Assembly: GCA_016617855.1 (NCBI GenBank)
Contig: JAECUM010000835.1
Span: 1 to 64,000 of the forward strand
Length of the DNA: 64,000 nucleotides
Direction of reading: 5' to 3'
From: Megalonaias nervosa
Lineage: Eukaryota > Mollusca > Bivalvia > Unionida > Unionidae
Of this stretch, positions 57,257 through 64,000 are shown in pieces; within the stretch, counting starts at the first letter, position 1; every line of letters starts with the position of its first letter. The position numbers and the translations under genes are program-made. The notes beneath the pieces are model-generated. The model worked only from the letters and a program-made list of their open reading frames with translations. It ran no database searches and had not been told where the DNA came from.

Positions 57257-58004
57257 TGAGTGTTGTGCCTACCTGATGTTTGCCATGTTTTTTTTAAAGA
57301 TATTTACTAACATTTGAATTCAAGGCCTAACCTTGTTCATGATCTTAGAATGTTCTGGAAGAGAACTTTTTGATAATTTGATGGAATTTTCCATTTTTTT
57401 TAAAATAGAGCTTTTATAAGCAAAGTCTTCATTCCTATCTTAAAATCAGTCTATGGAATCATTTATAGTTTTGTAGAGATATATTTTGAGATGACTCGTT
57501 TATTTAAATTATTCATTGGAATTGGAAAGTGCTCATTGACCTTTTCGGCTGCAACACTACTTTGAGATTATGGAGAACTCATTCAAAGACATTCTGGATT
57601 ATATCATTGCGGTGCATCAGATACATTCAAGTCTATTGGAATTCATCTGAAACATTATACTTTTGGAATTTTGATAGGATATTTAGGATTGTTTGGGGTT
57701 TAAATCACAATATGGTGTCATTTGAATTTTCACTTGTATTCAAAGGAAATAAATAGTTTTTTGAACTTAAATTGTTGGTTTTAATTCCTTTGTGTTACAT
57801 AGTTTAAGACTTAGAGTCATAACAGAGTCCTTTAGATTTTTAATGGGGGCCATTGAAGGGATTCTTTTTAGTTATTGATGTAGGTTTTCAGTTCCTCCAT
57901 ATGGGTCAGGGGCTGCAAGTACTTTTGAGTTACAGTTTTGATAATTTTGTAAAGTTTTGATGTGTTTCATTTTTCTTAAATTTATTATCATGTGTTTAAT
58001 TACC
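57257..58004. other. No gene seen
   Basis: AT-rich intronic sequence. Confidence 0.55.
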
Positions 58005-58200
58005 GTTACACTTGCTATGAGTTGTTTCATTGTTGTTAAATTGTTATGATTTGTTATATTGTTATTAAATTGTTATGAGTTGTTTCATTATCATTAAAAA
58101 TTTGTTTTCATGTATGTTTTATTGTCTTTTAATTGTTTTTGATGTGTTGTATTGTTATCAGACTTGTTACAAATTGTTTCATTGTTATTAAATTTATGTG
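58005..58200. repeat. Degenerate minisatellite, about 30-bp unit
   Basis: Six or so units with TTATGAGTTGTTTCATTGTT ATTAAATTG. Confidence 0.85.
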
Positions 58201-59004
58201 ATTCATAATCATTTACAGGGATAGACAAATTTTGAAAATTTTGGGCAACAAGCTTTTAAATACTGTTTGTCAGCAGATTTATGTGGTTGCCCTATATAGT
58301 ATTGTAATTGCTGTAATACAAATTATTCAATAACTTTTGTCATATATATGCATAGCATACAGTACTTGTAACTCACCATCAGTCATGCTAATGGAAAGTG
58401 TCACACATGTTGACACACTTATTTAATCTGTTGGAGATAGCAAATAAAGATAATCGAACAATTTCCTTTTTTATGGTGTTTTCTAGTCTGATTAGTCAGC
58501 TCCCCAAGCAGTAAAGGTATTGATGTGTTACTAGACTTGGTGTTTTGTTGTTTCTCAGCTTTCTAGTAGTTGACAAGAAACTTGTCTCTATTTTATATAT
58601 TTATTCAAGTTGACATCATTATGTTCATTTTATTGTTAATCCGATACCACTGTTTCTGAGTCAGAGCTATAAGGTAATTGTAAACTTTCCATATGGGATT
58701 TTGTTTAATCATTACTCAGTTAGCCAATATAGTATACAACAACATTCTTTACACTTGCCATACTTCTTTTGCTAAAGTTAGCAAACTGAAATAAGTGTCA
58801 CATGCTCTACAGCAGTGAATGCCCATGTTTTCAACTGGACGATGGGAAAATGTACTGCTAGACTGCAGGCAATCACTTTGTCAAGTTCAAGTCATGTTGC
58901 AGTGTTCACAAAAGATAAGACACAGGCTGTTGAGCTTATGAGATGGTCTGTTGTACATCATTCATCATTGATCCATCCATTAGCACAAGTTTATTATTGA
59001 TACT
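58201..59004. other. No gene seen
   Basis: AT-rich intronic sequence. Confidence 0.55.
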
Positions 59005-60480
59005 CCTCCTAAACTAATTGGATGATTGCCATAAAACTTGATAGATACATTCATCCCATGGCCTAGTTGGACTTAGATGAAAATGGTGCTGTTCGGACAT
59101 CCAATATGGCCACTTCAATGGCCATCTTGAAAATCTTGTTGCTACTATTCCAGAATGAATGGTTGTATCATCATTACATTTTCAGTGACAGTCATCTTAA
59201 AAATCTAGAAAGGATGGTCACATCAACATGGAGTTTTCACTAAAAATCTTTTTGCTGTGTCTACTTGGTCCTGATCTGATATCCAATATGTCCATCAAGG
59301 TGGCCATCTTGAAAATCTGATCACTACTCCTTCTAGATATGGTGCCAATATTTAACATCCAGTATCTTGAAATTCTTGTTATTCTCATTGTCATTGTTAT
59401 TCCTCCAGGTCATACCAGTGTGAGGTTTTCTCTGAGCGACTTCTTACGATGTCTAGTTGATCCTAAATAAAAATAGTGCCAATCTGATGTCAAGTAAGAC
59501 CACCACAGCAACCATGTATAAAAATCTTGTTTATTGCTGTTCCTCCAGAAAGGAAAGTCATATTGACATTGGGTTTTCATCGAAAGAATTATTATGATGC
59601 CTAGTTGGTCCTAAATGGAAATGGGATAACAGAAATGGAGTATGGCTGTAATGGCAACTAACTTGAAAATCTTGTTATCACTACTCCACCTGAAAAGAAA
59701 GACATACTGAAATGGGGTTTTAACTGAAAGATTTCTTATGATAATCTAGTTGATTTTAAATGAGAATGGTGCCATTCTGAGAATATTAGCCATGAGACAG
59801 TGGCCATCTTAAAATTCATGTTGATGCTACTCCACAGTTGTACGAACATGAGGTTTTCACTAAAAGACTTATAGTGTCCAGTTGGTGCTTAATGAAAATG
59901 GTGCTAATCAGATGTCCAAGATGGTTACCATATCAGTCTTCTTGAAACTATTGGTGTTATTGCCAGTTCTCCTCAGTTGATGATTGTATCATTGAAGTTT
60001 TCACTAGAAGACTTTTTATAATGTCTAGTTGGTCCTAAATGAGAATGGTGCCAATCTGTGGCAATCTTGAAAATCAAGATTTTGCTATTCCTTTTCAATG
60101 GAAAATCATTTTGAAATGGGGTTTTCATCAGAAGAGCTTTTATGGTGTCTTCTTGGTCCTAAATGAAAATGACTATCTCTCAGTATGTCCACCATGGTGG
60201 CTTGCTTGAAAATATTGTTATCTCCACTCCTTCCAGTTGGATGGCTAACACTGTATATCAACAAGGGGACCTCAGTGAAACTGGTGCCAGTCTTACATCC
60301 AATATGGCTACCTCAACAGGTGTCTCAAAATCTTGTTGTCATTACTCCCTTGGATGGATGATTATTATAACATTGGGTTTTCACCAAAAGACTTCAACTA
60401 TGTCTGCTTTGTCTTAAATAAAAATGGTGCCAGTCTGACATCCAATATGTGCAGGAGCAAATATGAAATCTTGTTTTCTC
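59005..60480. repeat. Old tandem array, about 120-140-bp unit
   Basis: About eleven strongly diverged copies, each carrying in order a TAGTTGGTCCTAAATGAAAA block, GGTGCCAATCTGATGTCCAA, GGCCATCTTGAAAATCTTGT, CACTACTCC and GGGGTTTTCACTGAAAGACT. Copies differ by indels. Confidence 0.9.
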
Positions 60481-61590
60481 AGAAGAATATCAAAGATCGT
60501 TTCAATGCTGAGCAGTTACATTGAATAAATGGTTTTGTCTTGAATTCCTGGAAATTCTTTTCACCCAGTAGCATCAAGTGATTCTTATTTCTTTAAAGGA
60601 ACTAGTAGTTTCTACAACACTTAGTGATATTCTTACAGATAGAAGTCACCCAATATTCAACTAGGGACAATATAACAGTCAAATGTTTGTCACTTGAAAA
60701 AATATGAATTTTTTTACAGGATCATTTTGTTTGACTGGGTTTTCACATTGGGAAAAATGGTTGCCTGGCATTAATGTTTGGTTTTCCCAGGTACCCTGGC
60801 AATGGATTTGTCTACATCTTATTAAATTTTCATAAATTCAGCAATGACAACAAATTCTTGTATAATTTGGTCATTGCCAAGCACAGCAGTTTTCGGGTTT
60901 TATCCTTCTCTTTTTGATATATTGCAAAATAGTTTTTTTGTGTGCTTTTCATTTATTATATTGCAGGTGTACCAATAATTGTAACTTTCACCTCATTCTT
61001 AATTTATGCATATTTTTAATTTCATAAAAGCCCTGTTTGAAAATAAAAAGCACTAAAAAAATAATTACATTTTTTTGGTCAGATTGCAAAACCTTTCTCT
61101 CTTGTGTCAACACTAAGGCTAATATTTGAATTCAGATCATTTTCTCCACCAATGGAGCTCATAACCAAAGTTTGTATTTAGCTATGTATTTAGGCCTATT
61201 ACACCTTTCAGTGACAATTAGGTAACCTACATTTCATGGTCCAGTAAATTTGTTAACCTTTATTTGCAGTTAGCTCTTTTCCTAAAGCCCCATTGCCTAT
61301 GGAGTCAGTCGAAGTCCTATAACTTGGTACCTTATATAGTTGTGTTATGAGGAGCACTACAACCATTAGTGAAAACTAGAACACTGTGATCTATGAATTG
61401 TGGTTCTGTTATTTGTGCTTAATTTTTCATTGAGGTCTCTCTCAATTAGAATTTGCATTTAGGCCATTTTGTCAAACACTATTGCTCATGCAGAAACATG
61501 AGTATGTACTAAGATGTATTAATCTGTGGTTCAAAGGAAGCATAAAGTCTATTTAGATTGGAACCCTATTAATAAAATTAATTTACAGTA
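60481..61590. other. No gene seen
   Basis: AT-rich intronic sequence. Confidence 0.55.
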
Positions 61591-61800
61591 CTGTATGTAC
61601 TCGTTTATATGTCTAGTGTAAACTGCACAGATCCAGATTTGCCATTGCATGAAGTGCAAGCAGATCTGGGTCTGTGTAGTTTTAAGGATTAATAAGTAGA
61701 AAGAATGATATAGACCATGATCTGCCAGTACATTATGTGATGGAAGATCAGGGTCTATGCTGTTTGCATTTGGACTTGAAATTTAAGCGAGTATATACAA
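61591..61800. mobile_element. Hairpin MITE family M, copy 7 (full form)
   Basis: Left terminus ACTGTATGTACTCGTTTATA, hairpin 1 (CAGATCCAGATTTGCC / GCAGATCTGGGTCTG), spacer with AGGATTAATAAGTAG, hairpin 2 (AGACCATGATCTGCC / GGAAGATCAGGGTCT), right terminus TTTAAGCGAGTATATACAA. This is the most complete copy in the window. Confidence 0.85.
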
Positions 61801-61930
61801 TTGCTGGTTTACAGTCCGGCCATACCATCTTTGTTAGATTTTTTTATGGATTGATGGTATGTAAATATTTGTGGGTAATTACAGATAAAATGGTATAAAT
61901 TTATGTGATTGGATGCTGCTGAAAGAAACT

Positions 61931-61970
61931 GATCCAATCAAATTGCTCCTTACATTTACTTGGGAAGATA
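61931..61970. repeat. 40-bp direct repeat, left of the hAT-like MITE
   Basis: GATCCAATCAAATTGCTCCT plus 20 more bases, repeated at 62611-62650 with three differences. Far too long for a hAT target duplication. Confidence 0.92.
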
Positions 61971-62605
61971 CCGTATTTTCTGGCCTATAAGTTGATACTC
62001 TTTTACTTGAAAGTCAGGTCTTTGTCTTATACTTCGAATTGACTTATATATGGATTATGTCACTGAAATTGCATCGCCCTATGTATGGATTACGGTACCG
62101 GGTATGCTATTAAAAATGCGCTATAATCAGTATGATCGAAAACAGGTCACATAGAAGTACCAATTCTTGTTCAGTTACCATGTTAGTAAATTGTTATAAA
62201 CTAATATGACTGTGTTTATATTTATAAGTTTTGTCATTATTTAGTTTGAATTATGTGTGTATTTTCTTATTTCACAACTGTCAGGTAAATACTGTACGGA
62301 TTATAATTGCCCTGAACTCACTCATTCACTCTCTCTCACTCTCTCCAGATCAAAACTGGAACAAGCATGTTAGCTTCAGTGATGCAATTTCACGATTGCC
62401 AGTAATATGGAATATCATACAATGATACCATTAATATTCATGAAACCAGAAGTTACTAATGTAAAAGATGAAGCCAAAGTATTGACCTGGCCTCGTCTTA
62501 TACTCTAAATCAACTTATATATGGATGAAGGATGGAAAATTTACAAAATTAGTGAATTCGACTTATACTCCGCATTGACTTATAGGCCGGCAAGTGTGAT
62601 AGTTG
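61971..62605. mobile_element. hAT-like MITE
   Basis: Starts CCGTATTTTCTGGCCTATAA and ends with the inverse GACTTATAGGCCGG. This is the CCTATAAGT-type terminus seen in widespread non-autonomous hAT elements of marine animals. The right outermost bases no longer match the left. Subterminal ACTTATA motifs repeat inside. No coding capacity. Confidence 0.7.
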
Positions 62606-62610
62606 TGATT

Positions 62611-62650
62611 GATCCAGTCAAATTACTCCTTACATTTACTTAGGAAGATA
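62611..62650. repeat. 40-bp direct repeat, right of the hAT-like MITE
   Basis: GATCCAGTCAAATTACTCCT plus 20 bases. Mate of 61931-61970. Confidence 0.92.
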
Positions 62651-62689
62651 GTTGTGAATAATTATTAATGATAGCAGCTCCATCAACAG

Positions 62690-62860
62690 CAACACATCCT
62701 GTAAATTTACAGTTTATATCATACTCCCAGCCTGGGTCAGCTACTGGGGAGTGTTCTTGGGCAAGGCACTTTACATTGTACTTCAATTGCCTCAGTACTA
62801 AATAACCTACTTGTGATGCTGTGCCATAAAGCACCAAACCAAACAAAACCTTTCATATGC
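62690..62860. other. Fragment with GTTCTTGGGCAAGGCACTTT motif
   Basis: Contains TGGGGAGTGTTCTTGGGCAA and GCACTTTACATTG, a phrase found in dispersed repeats of many marine animals, ending CATAAAGCACCAAACCAAAC. Probably a SINE or small DNA-transposon fragment. I cannot name the family. Confidence 0.4.
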
Positions 62861-62929
62861 ATTTCTCTTTGTGTCAAGGCATTAGGACATTGTGGAAGTT
62901 GTCATATTGGAAATTTAAAAAGTCAGGTA

Positions 62930-63600
62930 ATGAGCTCTTTGATTGGTAAATTGAGTTTGTTTTGCTATGGACAGTAAGTCTTCATTGGCAGTGGTGACTT
63001 GGTTGGTAAACTGAGTTTTCTTGCTGTGGACAGTAAGACTTCATTGGCAAGTGGAAAATTTATTTGTAAATTGAGTTTTCTTGCTATGGACAGTGAGTCT
63101 TCATTGGCAGGTGGTGACTTGATTGGTGACTGAGTTTTCTTGCTGTGGACAGTAAGTCTTCATTGGCAAGTGGAAAATTTATTTGTAAATTGAGTTTTCT
63201 TGCTATGGACAGTGAGTCTTCATTGGCAGGTGGTGACTTGATTGGTAACTGAGTTTTCTTGCTGTGGACAGTAAGTCTTCATTGGCAAGTGGAAAATTTA
63301 TTTGTAAATTGAGTTTTCTTGCTATGGACAGTAAGTCTTCATTGGCAGGTGGTAACTTGATTGGTAATCTGTGTTTTCTTGCTATGGACAGTAAGTCTTG
63401 TTGGCAAGTGGTGACTGGATTGGTAAATTGAGTTTTCTGCTATGGACAGTAAGTCTTTATTGGCAAGTGGTGACTTGATTGGTAAATCGAGTTTTCTTGC
63501 TATAGACAGTACGTCTTTTCATTGTCAAGTGGTGCCATGATTGGTAAATTGAGTTTTCTTGCTATGGACAGTAAGTCTTTTCATTGGCAAGTGGTGACTT
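62930..63600. repeat. Minisatellite, 60-bp unit with 120-bp higher order
   Basis: Eleven copies of ATTGAGTTTTCTTGCTATGG, ACAGTAAGTCTTCATTGGCA, AGTGGTGACTTGATTGGTAA. A variant ending GTGGAAAATTTATTTGTAAA appears in every other unit near 63050, 63170 and 63290. Confidence 0.95.
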
Positions 63601-64000
63601 GTTCAGGATTCACAGTACTATTAATTCAGCTCCCATAGTAAACCTATGGAAATGCCTTGATAATAAGAATTCTGTTACTTAAAAAGTTTTAAATGTTGAT
63701 GATCAGACATCCATTTCTCAGTATAAACCCATCTTAAATGCAAGTCTTTGTCCGGAGAAAACTACATGTCCCGCAGCATTTTTTGATCCATGTTTCTGAA
63801 ATGTATTTTCAGTTCTGCACTTGAAGAATTGGGAGCTATTATCAGTCATGAGTATTCTGAAGTCAAGTCTGTTAAGGTCTGAAATTCCATCAGTAAAACA
63901 TTGTCTTTATTTTTGCAGTTAGAAATTGGATAAGTCTTCAAAATTCTTCTGATTAACATTTTACCTTTCATTATCAACCAATCATGGTCCTTCAAACCCA
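63601..64000. other. No gene identified
   Basis: A TTTTCAG acceptor-like site near 63812 precedes about 20 open codons, but the translation resembles no GRK2 segment I know. Confidence 0.4.

Larger units (their letters stand above)
2855..64000 (+). other. GRK2: Inferred GRK2 intron 2, open at the window end
   Basis: After the donor at 2855 I found no sequence resembling the remaining GRK2 exons and no convincing exons of another host gene. Everything identifiable is repeat or transposon. The simplest reading is one intron of at least 61 kb. Short exons diverged in sequence could have been missed by eye, and an assembly join is also possible. Confidence 0.55.

Overview
This is a 64 kb window of an AT-rich, intron-bearing animal genome. 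It is most likely from a lophotrochozoan and probably a mollusc. I infer this from the animal-type GRK2 exons with GT-AG introns, the two tRNA-derived SINE families of the kind common in molluscs, and the mix of DIRS, Gmr1-like Ty3/gypsy, CR1/L2 and RTE LINE, Penelope-like and hAT elements. Nothing in the sequence fixes the species.

Host gene content is small. At 2475-2587 and 2778-2854 (+) are the first two coding exons of the single invertebrate GRK2/GRK3 orthologue (G protein-coupled receptor kinase, beta-adrenergic receptor kinase type). They have correct phases and splice sites and are preceded by a plausible promoter and 5' UTR with a short strong-context uORF. I found no third exon in the remaining 61 kb, so most of the window is probably one very large intron 2 that has filled with repeats.

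Layout: 0-2 kb, microsatellites and one SINE. 2-3 kb, GRK2 exons 1-2. 3-13 kb, seven minisatellites, one SINE and one small hairpin element. 14.4-16.7 kb, an internally deleted CR1/L2-like LINE with a hairpin MITE at the deletion point, then a Penelope-like GIY-YIG remnant. 18-24.7 kb, tandem arrays, both SINE families and a foldback repeat. 26.4-30.1 kb, a nearly full-length CR1/L2-like LINE (-) inside a 40-bp tandem array. 30.467-37.386 kb, a complete LTR retrotransposon (-) inside an 80-bp tandem array. 38.8-39.1 kb, a tyrosine-recombinase remnant. 40-46 kb, minisatellites and MITEs. 46.3-48.6 kb, an RTE-like LINE 3' end (-) split by an internally deleted hAT transposon. 50.731-55.606 kb, a complete DIRS retrotransposon (-). 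55.6-64 kb, tandem repeats, a hairpin MITE and a hAT-like MITE.

The two most notable elements are as follows. (1) The LTR element's pol runs protease, integrase, reverse transcriptase, RNase H, the copia-like order that defines the Gmr1-like Ty3/gypsy group. It has a tRNA-Pro type primer site. (2) The DIRS element keeps every structural part: inverted terminal repeats, an internal complementary region matching the joined ends, gag, RT, RNase H and tyrosine recombinase. It also has an extra hairpin at one terminus only, and that hairpin is copied into the internal region. All recognisable transposon genes carry stops or frameshifts. A recurring pattern is that complete retroelements sit inside pre-existing tandem arrays. 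A dispersed family of about 200-bp elements built from two internal hairpins within terminal inverted repeats occurs seven times.
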